NCBI GenBank assembly: GCA_002634385.1
Contig: NSJL01000016.1
Span: 1-64,000, forward strand
Reading direction: 5' to 3'
From: Nitrospira sp.
GTDB lineage: Bacteria; Nitrospirota; Thermodesulfovibrionia; Thermodesulfovibrionales; Dissulfurispiraceae
Length of the DNA: 64,000 bases
Part shown: piece by piece, positions 8,981 through 17,231 of the stretch
How the letters are laid out: each line of letters opens with the position of its first letter
How positions within the stretch are numbered: position 1 is the stretch's first letter
The notes under the pieces: generated by a model
Database searches by the model: none
The model's input: the letters and a program-made list of their open reading frames with translations, nothing else
What the model was told of the DNA's origin: nothing
Position numbers and translations under genes: made by a program

Positions 8981-11900
8981 TCAGGAAGTGCGGAATATCT
9001 TCCCGATCCCCCTGCGGAAAAACGCCGCAACCCTCCATGCGGAAGAACGGTGGATGCGGTTCAGGGCCTCGTCCTTCTGCCGGACCGCCTCTTCGAGGTT
9101 CATTATGTGAGCGTCCTTATGATGTAGCGCTTCCTCCAGGTTACCAATGTGCCGATAGAGGTCCCCAAGGGAGGCCTCTTTTTCCCGGACCGCAGCATCC
9201 AATGAGGCAATATAGGCATCCTTCTGCCGCATCGCTTCCTCCAGATTCGCAAGGTGGGCGTCCTTATGATGCATTGCCTCCCCGAGACCGCCGATATGGG
9301 CATCCTTCTGCCGGACCGCCTCTTCGAGGCCCGTTGTATGGATATCTTTCTGACGCACCGCCTCTTCAAGATTCCGCGCATAGGTCTCAACATTCTTCAC
9401 ATGCTCTTCAAATCCCCTGATGCCCTCTTCAAGATTGGCGATATGACGGTAGAGATCCCCGATCGACGCATCCTTCTGCCGTATCTCTTCATCCATGGTC
9501 GCTATGCGAGCGTCCTTCTGCTGGAGTGCTTCCCCGAGAGCTCTGCCATGGGCCTCCTTGTGCTGTATCGTCTCTTCGAGATTCCCTATATGCTTCTCCT
9601 TCAGAGTGAACAGGGTTTCGGAGGCATCCACAAGGGAGGAGGCAGTACAGGGGACTTTCTCCAGAAGGCTGTCGGAAGCGACCATGATAAGGCAGCGCGC
9701 CTCCCTGGATCCGGCAGCAGCAGGCAGGAAGGACTCCCCTCCCCTCTCCACCACATATTCCTTCACCGTATCCGGCACCGTACCCGGACAACACGCGAGG
9801 GGAAAGAGGGATGATGCCGGATAGACCCTTTGGCCATAGCAGAGGACATGAGAGAAGCCCGCCCGGAGGAGGTCCCGCATCCTCTCCGCCGAAAAAGTGT
9901 CCCGCACGATGCCCTGCTTATAGAGGGGGGATGCGTAGGCCTCCCCATTGAGAGCCGAAAGGACAAGTATCCCCCCCTTCCCGAGCAGCCTCTTCGCCTC
10001 CCTGAGCAGGAGGTCCTGCTCCACCGGAAATGCCTCGATCCCGAGGCATACGACGACATCGAACAGCTCCCCGCCCGGGAGGGGGACAGAGACGGGAGAT
10101 CCCTGCACAAACCGCAGGTTCCCTGTGGAGCAGCGGGACCCGGCACGATGCAGGAGCTCAGGATCGCCCTCCACCCCCACGACCTCTACGGCGACCTCCG
10201 CAAGAAGGGCGCTCCCGTACCCATCGCCGCAGCCGAGATGGAGCACCCTCTTGCCCGCAGCAAGCGCCCGCGCAAAGCAATACTGATGGTGCAGCTCATA
10301 CTCGCGTACAATAGTCCGGCTCATTTCCGCTTCCACCTCCCGTACAAGGTTTTCTTCGGTCTTCTTCCTCGCCTCGAAGGTCTGCAGGTCCTGCACAAGG
10401 GGTGCGTATCTCCGGTACAGCAGCCGCAGCGTGTCGAGGAACGCCCTCCGGTTCGTCGTGGTGTTGGTCCTGTCGGTGCGAACCCTCACTTCCGCGGTAA
10501 TGGCATTGATATGGTGGAAATCGTAATGGCGGGACATCCGTATCCACAAATCCCAATCCTCGTGGGTGGCAAGGCTCTCGTCGAACATCCCCGCGTCCCT
10601 GAAAACATCCCTGTTGTGCACTATGTTGATGGTAGGGATATAATTCGCCACCAGCAATCTCTCCCGGTCGAAATCCCTGCTGAAGAGGAGCTCTGTCCCG
10701 GTCGTCACATAGCGGTCATGCACCCATTCCCGGGTGGCGTACAGGGAGTCGGTATAGACAACGTTGCAGTCGGTATTCACCAGGAAGGCGACGGCGGTTT
10801 CGAGATGGTCGGGATAGTAGATATCGTCGTCATCGAGATACGCGATATACCTCCCCCGCGCCGCCCTGATAGCGGTATTCCGGGCGGCGGAGCGTCCCTT
10901 GCGCTCTTCGTGCCGGAGAGAGACGATTTTCCCCTCCCCGTAGCAGGAGCGCACTACTTCGGATATGTCCACCCCGCCGTCGTTGACCACGATGATCTCG
11001 AAGCTGCGGTAGGTCTGCGCCATGACGCTCGCCAGGGCCTCCCTGAGAGCGGCGGGCCGGTTGCAGGTGGGAATAATGACGCTCACCGCAGGAGCGTGTC
11101 CTTTCTTCAGGTTCATCTCGACGAGCTCCCCATGCGCCTCCCGTGTCCTCCCCTGTTTCACCCGTGTGGCCTGTCCCCCGTGACAGCGGTACAGGACAAG
11201 GGGCTCCCGGATCCGGTGAAAAGAAAAACCCTTTTCCAGCGCGGAGAGATACAGGTGATAATCCTCCGATACGTCAAGCTCTTCGTTATAGGGGCAACCC
11301 AGGGCCACCTCCCGGCGGTAGGCGACGGAGGGATGGCTCAGGAAGTTGTACGCCCTCAGCTTCTCCGCCGAAAAGGGGGTGCTTTCCATAAGCTCCCTGC
11401 GCCCGTCCTCGCGGAGGAGATGCAGGGACGAGTAGACGAGAGCGGCACCGCTCTTTTCCATCTCGCTGCGAATCACCTCCAGGCGGTGGGGGAGATTGAT
11501 GTCGTCGGAATCCGCGACGGCGATCACGGCACCGCGGCTCAGGAGGTTGCCGATATTCCGAGAGAAACTGATCCCGTTATGCCCGAAACGATAGAAGCGG
11601 ATGCGTGGATCATGGTATGCTTCCAGCACTTCCCGCGTCCCGTCCGTGCTCCCGTCGTCAATCACCACCAGCTCCCAGTCCCGGAACGTCTGGGCAAGAA
11701 TCGAATCGATGGCATCTTTGAGGAAATGCGCCCTGTTGAAAGCGGGCATCACCACAGAGATCTCCGGCCTTGGCTTCCCCTTCAGGTCATCGCAGAGCAC
11801 CCCGATCAGTGCGGCGTTCACCTTTTCCCGTTGCGCAAGACGGTCGGCGCCGAAAATCCTCTCCCGCACCAGGGCAGGGATCTTTCCGATTTCCTCATAG

Positions 11901-12697
11901 GCCACCACCGCATCGTGAAGGGAGAGGTCATGGAATATCCTCCCCACCTTGGCGTCGTAGTCCACGGCAAGCACTTTCCTGTTTGCGTTCACCGCGCTGA
12001 TCAGGGCGTGGAGCCGCATCCCGATAAGGAGGTCGATCTGCTTCAGCGCTTCGTCATAGGGGACCTGCACGGGCTTATGGCGCATCTTTCCGATCACCTT
12101 CTCATGGAAAGAGAGATCGCTCTCGGTGTCGGTCTCCGTGCCGGTATACGGCACCGAAAGGATCTCGTACTCCCCTGCAAGATCGTCCAGCACGGAGGCC
12201 AGCCGCTCCTCGATCCCCTCCGGTTCGTTGACCCATCTGCGGAAAGAAATGCCTATCTTCCTCCTCCTCTTCTGGAAGAGGGGGTCCGAAGCGAGCACCG
12301 CCCGGAAGCCATGCTTCTCCACCACCCTCTTCGAGGCGGAATCCCGCACCGTGATCAGGTCCGCACGGCCCAGGTGCTCCTCCAAGCGGGGATGCCCCTC
12401 CTCAACGGTCAGGGAGTAAAAGACGACGGTTTTGCCCCTTTCCTTCGCATACTTCGTATGGTCGTATCCGCCAAGCCCCCGGGGAGTGATATGGCTTCCC
12501 GCGCCGATGACCAGGATATCGCACCAATCCAGCAGGCCGGTATCGAAATCGGACATCGAGGTGACCTTTACTTCCCCGAAGGGAGACAGGGTCCGCGCAA
12601 TGGACTCCGCAAAGAGGTCGTCCCCCGTGTTTCCCCTGAAGTAGAAACCGCAGAGGAGAATATGTACCGTATCGCTCATTTCCTTCATCCTCGCCAT
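8981..12697 (-). CDS. Pyruvyltransferase - GT2 - GT2 - methyltransferase - coiled-coil fusion
   Basis: 1238 residues from the ATG at 12697, which overlaps the preceding stop as TAATG; longer upstream frames are rejected because they run through that gene. Residues 1-290: polysaccharide pyruvyltransferase of the CsaB type (LLCGFYFRGNTGDDLFAESI, IGMRLHALISAV). Near 309: GT2 (PEISVVMPAFNR, IDDGSTDG, ADSDD). Near 536: second GT2 (VSVIIPTCNRP, AYLDDDDIYYPDHLE, HEDWDLWIRMS). Near 816: class I methyltransferase (RVLHLGCGDGYG). From 1032: a long coiled coil of 14- and 21-residue units ending in SSAWRVAAFFRR. The methyltransferase-coil order recalls WbdD of E. coli O8/O9a, where a coil sets polysaccharide length; a similar capping and ruler role is inferred here, not shown. 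Confidence 0.8.
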   Translation of the reverse strand: MARMKEMSDTVHILLCGFYFRGNTGDDLFAESIARTLSPFGEVKVTSMSDFDTGLLDWCDILVIGAGSHITPRGLGGYDHTKYAKERGKTVVFYSLTVEEGHPRLEEHLGRADLITVRDSASKRVVEKHGFRAVLASDPLFQKRRRKIGISFRRWVNEPEGIEERLASVLDDLAGEYEILSVPYTGTETDTESDLSFHEKVIGKMRHKPVQVPYDEALKQIDLLIGMRLHALISAVNANRKVLAVDYDAKVGRIFHDLSLHDAVVAYEEIGKIPALVRERIFGADRLAQREKVNAALIGVLCDDLKGKPRPEISVVMPAFNRAHFLKDAIDSILAQTFRDWELVVIDDGSTDGTREVLEAYHDPRIRFYRFGHNGISFSRNIGNLLSRGAVIAVADSDDINLPHRLEVIRSEMEKSGAALVYSSLHLLREDGRRELMESTPFSAEKLRAYNFLSHPSVAYRREVALGCPYNEELDVSEDYHLYLSALEKGFSFHRIREPLVLYRCHGGQATRVKQGRTREAHGELVEMNLKKGHAPAVSVIIPTCNRPAALREALASVMAQTYRSFEIIVVNDGGVDISEVVRSCYGEGKIVSLRHEERKGRSAARNTAIRAARGRYIAYLDDDDIYYPDHLETAVAFLVNTDCNVVYTDSLYATREWVHDRYVTTGTELLFSRDFDRERLLVANYIPTINIVHNRDVFRDAGMFDESLATHEDWDLWIRMSRHYDFHHINAITAEVRVRTDRTNTTTNRRAFLDTLRLLYRRYAPLVQDLQTFEARKKTEENLVREVEAEMSRTIVREYELHHQYCFARALAAGKRVLHLGCGDGYGSALLAEVAVEVVGVEGDPELLHRAGSRCSTGNLRFVQGSPVSVPLPGGELFDVVVCLGIEAFPVEQDLLLREAKRLLGKGGILVLSALNGEAYASPLYKQGIVRDTFSAERMRDLLRAGFSHVLCYGQRVYPASSLFPLACCPGTVPDTVKEYVVERGGESFLPAAAGSREARCLIMVASDSLLEKVPCTASSLVDASETLFTLKEKHIGNLEETIQHKEAHGRALGEALQQKDARIATMDEEIRQKDASIGDLYRHIANLEEGIRGFEEHVKNVETYARNLEEAVRQKDIHTTGLEEAVRQKDAHIGGLGEAMHHKDAHLANLEEAMRQKDAYIASLDAAVREKEASLGDLYRHIGNLEEALHHKDAHIMNLEEAVRQKDEALNRIHRSSAWRVAAFFRRGIGKIFRTS
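9077..9601 (-). repeat. Coding repeat array: 14- and 21-residue coiled-coil units
   Basis: Eleven consecutive units encoded in frame: eight of 14 residues with the pattern KDAHIxxLEEAxRQ and three of 21 residues, two of which contain GDLYRHIxNLEE. Units are close enough at DNA level (42- and 63-base periods) that unequal recombination could change copy number without breaking the frame and thereby change rod length by whole heptads. Confidence 0.75.
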
Positions 12698-13782
12698 TAT
12701 AGCCCCAGAGCCTCCGCCATCCGTGTCCTCCAGCGGGAGAGGGAGTATTCCTCTTCCACTATCCGGCGTCCCGCCTTTGCCACCTCTTCCCGCAGGAGGG
12801 GGTTTCCCCTCAAAAGCTCGATCTTCCCGGCACAGGAGGAGAGGAGGACCTCCCTGCCCCCGGACCAGTCGGGAAGAGAGAGGAGCCGGAAAGGCTCGCG
12901 GTCGAAGACCTCCCGTGCGACGCCCACCCGGGTGGAGAGGACGGGCAGCCCGCACGCAAGCGCTTCGGCAACGACATACCCGAACCCCTCATACAGGGAG
13001 GGGAAGAGAAGGAAATCCGCAGCCGAATACAATTCGGCCAATGCATCGCTTTCCGCCTCCTCGAAGAGCAGGACATTGTCCCTTCCGGAAAGGGCAGGCT
13101 GTTGCCCCCCCGTTCCCAGGGCGATGATCCATAGAACGTCGGGGACATTCCGGATAATCGCCTCGACAATATCCGCTCCCTTGAAGTCCTCCCACCGCCC
13201 CGCATACATCCCGATAAAAGCATCTTCGGGAAGCCCCCATTTTTTCCTCGCCAGGAGGGGGTCCCTCTTCCTGAACAGGTCCGTATCCACCCCGTTGGGC
13301 ACTACCCTTACTCCTTCGTACCCGTACCAGGCGGCCAACTCCCGCCCCACGCCCTCGCTCACCGCGATGGGGGTCCTGCCGAACCCTCCCGCCCCCTCGC
13401 AGAGGTCCCCGTAGATGCGCCTGAGCTGCAGGTAGGAGGCAGGGGAAACCCTTTCCCGCACCGCCTCCGCAAAGCCCGCATGCGTCGCATGATAGACGGT
13501 AAAGGTCCTCCTCCCCGGAGGAAAATAGCCGAAGCCGTAAAAGGAATTCGCGATAATGATATCGTAGTCCCCTTCCCTCTCCTTGAGCATCTGCCCGGCC
13601 AGGTACAGCTTCCCGAGATAGTCGTTATGGAAACCGTGCGCACCTCCTGCCAGGCCGCTGTGGTACACATCGGTCGCCACCTGGAAATCCCCCAGCAGCC
13701 GTATGAGATTGCTGCTGTAGACTTCGATTCCCCCTTTGAAGGCAGAGGGGTCGAAGGCGGTAAGAAGCGCTGCCTTCTTCAT
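12697..13782 (-). CDS. GT4-family glycosyltransferase
   Basis: 361 residues with the two-Rossmann GT-B layout of family GT4. N-terminal acceptor domain: AFDPSAFKGGIEVYSSNLIR. The nucleotide-sugar domain follows VVPNGVDTDLFRK and contains GMYAGRWEDFKGADIV and the E-x7-E region FPSLYEGFGYVVAEALACG. It probably adds one sugar from an NDP donor on the cytoplasmic side of the membrane. It overlaps the upstream gene by four bases (ATGA) and its own stop overlaps the downstream start (TAATG), so three genes are translationally coupled. Donor and linkage cannot be read from the sequence. Confidence 0.85.
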   Translation of the reverse strand: MKKAALLTAFDPSAFKGGIEVYSSNLIRLLGDFQVATDVYHSGLAGGAHGFHNDYLGKLYLAGQMLKEREGDYDIIIANSFYGFGYFPPGRRTFTVYHATHAGFAEAVRERVSPASYLQLRRIYGDLCEGAGGFGRTPIAVSEGVGRELAAWYGYEGVRVVPNGVDTDLFRKRDPLLARKKWGLPEDAFIGMYAGRWEDFKGADIVEAIIRNVPDVLWIIALGTGGQQPALSGRDNVLLFEEAESDALAELYSAADFLLFPSLYEGFGYVVAEALACGLPVLSTRVGVAREVFDREPFRLLSLPDWSGGREVLLSSCAGKIELLRGNPLLREEVAKAGRRIVEEEYSLSRWRTRMAEALGL

Positions 13783-14753
13783 TTCCTGCCGTCGTGCGCC
13801 TTCCCGCTTTCACTGGAGACCTCCGGGGGGACCTCCGGCGCAGCATCCGCCCGGGAAGGGGTTTCCCTATGCTGCGACAGGTAGAGGGAGTATACCCGCA
13901 TTCCGTCCTCCAGATCGCAGAGACGCTGTTCCCGGTCCCGCAATGTCTCCTCGAGACGGCTGATCCGGTCCTCCTTTTCCCGCATCTCCCTTTCCAGGTC
14001 CCGTATCCGGCGCTCTTTCTCCCGAAGAACATCTCCGAGAGCGTCGATACAGGCATCCTTACTCTGTCCGAAGGGGTCAGCCGGAGGAGACGCCCTTTCC
14101 TCACTTCGGGGGGTACGGTTCCGTATCTCCACAGAGGGCTCACCAAGCCGGCAGAAACCATGCCGCTCCGGAAGCCGCACCAGCATCCCGTCAGGGGAAG
14201 GGAAGAGGTCCCTCCCGATTATATCCCGGGCACCCTGGAAATCTCTCCGGTGCATCACGGAGGAGAGGGGAACGGGGATAACGACCTGCGTCCCCAGCCT
14301 GTCGCACTCCGTATTGAAAAAGGTCCGTTTCCCCACCGTCACATACCTGTCCGTCACCCACACCTGAAGGACCTGAAAAGCGGGGGAACAGGCAAAGGGG
14401 CATCCACATCCCCTCATATGGCGCACCAGCATCGAGAGATGGTGGGGGTAATAGACTGCAGCGGCGTCAAGATAGGCGATGAGCTCCCCCCCGGCCGCAT
14501 CCATCCCTGCACGTACTGCGGCACCGTCGTCTTTCCCCTCGGAAGGGAGGTGGACAATTCTGCTGTCCTTGCAGGAGCGAGCCGCTTCCTCGCTTGCTTC
14601 TCCCCCCACAACGATAACCTCGAACTTCCCGTATGTCTGGGAGAGGACGCTCTGCAGGGCCTCCGTCAGCAGGGCAGGAGAGTCCGTTACACGCAGGACA
14701 ACGCTCACCAGGGGATCGTCTTCCCCGACTTTTTCCTTACCATATGCATACAT
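13779..14753 (-). CDS. Degenerate GT2-like protein with C-terminal coiled coil
   Basis: 324 residues. Residues 15 to about 200 follow the GT2 pattern (VSVVLRVTDSPALLTEALQS, SQTYGKFEVIVVGG) and align with the second GT2 domain of the 8981-12697 protein, down to VTDRYVTVGKRTFFN. Where that enzyme has YLDDDD, this one has YLDAAAVYY, so the metal-binding aspartates are missing. Residues about 235-290 are coiled coil (KERRIRDLEREMREKEDRIS). It looks like a catalytically dead paralogue that may act as a scaffold or partner. It overlaps the next gene by four bases. Confidence 0.7.
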   Translation of the reverse strand: MYAYGKEKVGEDDPLVSVVLRVTDSPALLTEALQSVLSQTYGKFEVIVVGGEASEEAARSCKDSRIVHLPSEGKDDGAAVRAGMDAAGGELIAYLDAAAVYYPHHLSMLVRHMRGCGCPFACSPAFQVLQVWVTDRYVTVGKRTFFNTECDRLGTQVVIPVPLSSVMHRRDFQGARDIIGRDLFPSPDGMLVRLPERHGFCRLGEPSVEIRNRTPRSEERASPPADPFGQSKDACIDALGDVLREKERRIRDLEREMREKEDRISRLEETLRDREQRLCDLEDGMRVYSLYLSQHRETPSRADAAPEVPPEVSSESGKAHDGRK

Positions 14754-14774
14754 GAGAACTCTTTCTCCCCTGTG

Positions 14775-15587
14775 CTAGCGGCGGCACCCGTGATAGCAGA
14801 CCATCTCATGCCCGGAAGGGAAGAGTTCGCTCTTGTACTTGAAAAAGGCAAAGTGCCGGAAGAGGAGCGCCCGGACCCGCCCGTCGGAGAGGGCAAGAAT
14901 CCCCGGCTCCGGCTCTTCCCGGCAGATGAAGCTTATATAGAACCGTCCCTCCTGCTTCAGAACGCGGCATATCTCCGCCAAGGCGGCACCGAAATCCTCC
15001 ACACGGTCCAGGGCATTGACGCTGATAACCACATCGAATTTCTTTTCGGGGAAGGGCATGCTCTCGGCCTTCCCCTGCACATACGTGGTCGCATGCGCCT
15101 CCAGGGGGTACCCGATGGCGCGGTATTCCTCCACGAGTTCGTCCAGGCCGAACCTGCTCCCCGCAGGGAACCACCTGAGCGCGCCCATGGGACCGCAGCC
15201 CACATCGAGGACAGACTTGCCTTTCAGCATGCCCTTGCCGATTCCCAGTTCCCTCAGGTACCGGGGAAAGGTCATCGTCCTGCCCACTTCGAGGATGCGC
15301 CCCCGGGCATCCAGGCGTTTCCACTGCTCAGGGGTCATTGAAAATTCCTTCCGGTCCTCGATGGATCCCAGGCCGAGCTTCCTGAAGACTTCGGACATGG
15401 TAGGTTCATGGGCAATGGCATTATGGAAATTTTTCCAGAAAAGGAGCTCCCTCCCCTGCCTCTCAGGGGAATGCACCGGGAGCGCAGGCAGAGTGCAGTC
15501 GTGCCGGACCGCATCGGAAGGAGCTCCCCTCCGAGACCGGGTAAAAAGAGAGTGCACTCCCGTCCGCAACAGCCCGAAACCGCTCAT
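14775..15587 (-). CDS. Class I SAM-dependent methyltransferase
   Basis: 270 residues from the ATG at 15587, preceded by AGGAGG at close spacing; a TTG seven codons upstream lacks such a site. SAM-binding motif I is KSVLDVGCGPMGALRWFP near residue 135, followed by acidic motif II (GLDELVEEY) and FDVVISVNALDRVEDF. The C-terminus holds FISFICREEPEPG. Probably methylates a glycan or glycolipid intermediate; the acceptor is not evident. It lies 21 bp upstream of the GT2-like pseudoenzyme and is the first gene after the toxin-antitoxin pair. Confidence 0.8.
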   Translation of the reverse strand: MSGFGLLRTGVHSLFTRSRRGAPSDAVRHDCTLPALPVHSPERQGRELLFWKNFHNAIAHEPTMSEVFRKLGLGSIEDRKEFSMTPEQWKRLDARGRILEVGRTMTFPRYLRELGIGKGMLKGKSVLDVGCGPMGALRWFPAGSRFGLDELVEEYRAIGYPLEAHATTYVQGKAESMPFPEKKFDVVISVNALDRVEDFGAALAEICRVLKQEGRFYISFICREEPEPGILALSDGRVRALLFRHFAFFKYKSELFPSGHEMVCYHGCRR

Positions 15588-15800
15588 GTCCCTCCTGCCG
15601 TCCTGCAATGAATTATTATTTATTATCAGTACCTTATTTGCATTCAGCCTGAAAAAATACGGATGTTCTTTATAGGATACCCTCTCCGGTAGCGTATGTC
15701 AAATAACACCGGGGCGGGATCAAGGGCTGCTCCTGCGATAACGCTGTTTGAGAGGGTGAGGGTGAGGGTGAAAGAGGCAGATACACTTTGTGCATACGAT

Positions 15801-16211
15801 CTAGCTTTCATGCATCCAGTTTTCCACTGCAAGCTCAGGAACTTTTGAAAAATGCCTCATATTACCGGTGATTACCGTCAAGCCATGGCACAGTGCTATC
15901 GATACTATTCTCAAATCAGGCTCTGCCAACGGAGTTCCTTTCCTCTCCATCTCAGCCCTCAATTTCCCGTATATCTTTGCAGCACTTTCATCAAAAGAAA
16001 GTATATGTATATTCGGCCAGACCAGCTCCTCCAGCCTCCCGATAAAAAACTCCGGACGGCTGCTTTTATATGCACCGTATACCAGTTCGCCGACAGTTAT
16101 TGTTGTCGTAAATTGTACTTCAGGGGTAAGAGATGCTATTTTTCTAATGAATGGGACAGAAGGGTTCTTTTTGAGTATCTGGCTCAGCGCATCCGTATCA
16201 AAGAGATACAT
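15801..16211 (-). CDS. VapC-family PIN-domain toxin
   Basis: 136 residues, the usual VapC length. The acidic PIN metal site can be followed: FDTDALS near the N-terminus, ELVYGAYKS near 42, and PDLRIVSIALCHGLTVITGN near 100-115. VapC toxins are Mg-dependent ribonucleases of tRNA or rRNA; the target here is unknown. The start overlaps the antitoxin stop by one base, so the two are co-translated. Visibly richer in A+T than the surrounding glycan genes, consistent with separate acquisition. Confidence 0.85.
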   Translation of the reverse strand: MYLFDTDALSQILKKNPSVPFIRKIASLTPEVQFTTTITVGELVYGAYKSSRPEFFIGRLEELVWPNIHILSFDESAAKIYGKLRAEMERKGTPLAEPDLRIVSIALCHGLTVITGNMRHFSKVPELAVENWMHES

Positions 16212-16504
16212 CAGACAAGCCCCTCAATAGACCGGTCTTGTGCTTCCCCCCTTTTCTCATAAATATGGGTAACAACCTCTTCAAGGTCATCAAAATCCTC
16301 CCAGGCGCCGATCGCGGCCAGCAACCCCTTCTTTCCCTCTTTTTTTCCCGCCTGCTCAATAACTTCAAGCTCTTTTATGCTCACCAGCGCCGCCGTTGGT
16401 TTTCCTTTTTTCTCAATAATAAAATGTTCCCCCTTCAACGAAACTTCACTGATAACCGTAGAGAATTGTTTCTTTATCTCAGCAACTCCCAGTGTTTTCG
16501 ACAT
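16211..16504 (-). CDS. Phd/YefM-type antitoxin
   Basis: 97 residues from the ATG at 16504, chosen because GGAGGTG lies about six bases upstream. An in-frame ATG at 16519 falls inside the operator and only a few bases from the predicted transcript start. N-terminal DNA-binding part: VAEIKKQFSTVISEVSLKG, then FIIEKKGKPTAALVSIKELE as in Phd/YefM proteins. The charged C-terminal tail (EDFDDLEEVVTHIYEKR) would occlude the PIN active site. It partners with the PIN toxin directly downstream. Confidence 0.85.
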   Translation of the reverse strand: MSKTLGVAEIKKQFSTVISEVSLKGEHFIIEKKGKPTAALVSIKELEVIEQAGKKEGKKGLLAAIGAWEDFDDLEEVVTHIYEKRGEAQDRSIEGLV

Positions 16505-16515
16505 AAAAACCACCT

Positions 16516-16562
16516 CCATAATGACATAATGTCATTATGGCATCTCTAATGCTTTCTGTCAA
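16516..16562 (-). promoter_or_regulatory. Promoter with perfect palindromic operator for the toxin-antitoxin operon
   Basis: Minus strand: TTGACA (16557-16562), 17-base spacer, CATAAT (16534-16539). A perfect 25-base palindrome with 12-base arms (CCATAATGACAT, central A) covers 16516-16540, spanning the -10 box and start site. This is the classic arrangement for autorepression by the antitoxin-toxin complex. Confidence 0.8.
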
Positions 16563-17177
16563 TTATTCCATGCCGAGAAATTCCCTGCCGAGAAAGACCG
16601 CCATGTACTTCCTGACCAGGATGTCGTCGGGACAGAAATTGCCGTCTCCGCACCCCACGGTGATCCCCAGGTCCTTGAGCTTCTGGATATACTTGAAAGT
16701 CCAACGGCTCTCCGGAACATCGCTGAAAGAGGGCTCGGTCGTGTAGGTGAAGTCATCGCCCACCAGGGCGCGCACCAGCAGCACCGCCATGATCTCCCGG
16801 CTCACCTCCGTCTCAGGGCAGAAATTGCCGTCCCCGCATCCCGTTGTGGTGCCCCGCTCATAGAGCCGCTTGATGTACACACAGGACCACCGGCTCGCCC
16901 CCACATCGCCGAAGGGAGAGCCGCCCGAACAGTAGTCGGCCGGGGGCTCCCCCTCAAGGGACCGGATGATGAAAGCCGCTACCTGCTCACGGGTGACCGG
17001 GTCGTCGGGACAGAAATTCCCATTGCCGCAGCCTGTCGTAATGCCCTTGGCTGCAAGGGCATTGATGTAAGAGGCCTCCGCACTGCCGGCCGTATCCGAA
17101 AAGACAGTATTGCCGGAAGAACCGTACTGGACAAGGGAGAGCTGTTGGCCCGCTATGGTCAGGTTTCCCATCACCAC
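16563..17177 (-). CDS. Three S-layer-homology domains (downstream part of interrupted protein)
   Basis: Residues from about 25 onward hold three SLH-like modules, each with the repeated GCGNGNFCPDDPVTREQVAA pattern (also GCGDGNFCPETEVSRE and GCGDGNFCPDD). SLH domains anchor secreted proteins to cell-wall or envelope polymers. There is no signal peptide because this is the in-frame continuation of 17232-18632 past a TGA. The open frame runs on upstream of the ATG at 17177 to that stop, finishing the second BACON-like repeat (TGSGTAAYTV, then NLTIAGQQLSLVQ). Expression as a separate protein would be cytoplasmic and probably useless. Confidence 0.7.
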   Translation of the reverse strand: MVMGNLTIAGQQLSLVQYGSSGNTVFSDTAGSAEASYINALAAKGITTGCGNGNFCPDDPVTREQVAAFIIRSLEGEPPADYCSGGSPFGDVGASRWSCVYIKRLYERGTTTGCGDGNFCPETEVSREIMAVLLVRALVGDDFTYTTEPSFSDVPESRWTFKYIQKLKDLGITVGCGDGNFCPDDILVRKYMAVFLGREFLGME

Positions 17178-17231
17178 CGCATTGTTGCCGTTGGCCTCGA
17201 CAGTGTAGGCCGCCGTTCCGCTGCCCGTGCT

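Noticed and set aside
9077-9601. CRISPR-like array because of regular 42-base repeats
   Set aside because: The repeats are in frame, encode a coiled coil and have no unique spacers; there are no cas genes.
12698-12955. Upstream extension of the pyruvyltransferase fusion by 86 codons
   Set aside because: The extension lies inside the GT4 gene, is Arg/Gly/Pro-rich and unlike the CsaB family. The TAATG junction at 12697 marks the natural start.
9830-13414. 1194-codon plus-strand open frame
   Set aside because: It covers the antisense of three coupled genes with recognisable domains; the composition (runs of P, R, G, H) is that of a shadow frame.
15752-15770. GAGGGT repeats as another AGGTAR hexamer array
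   Set aside because: Only about three units of a different hexamer and no partner array; probably simple low-complexity sequence in a gap.
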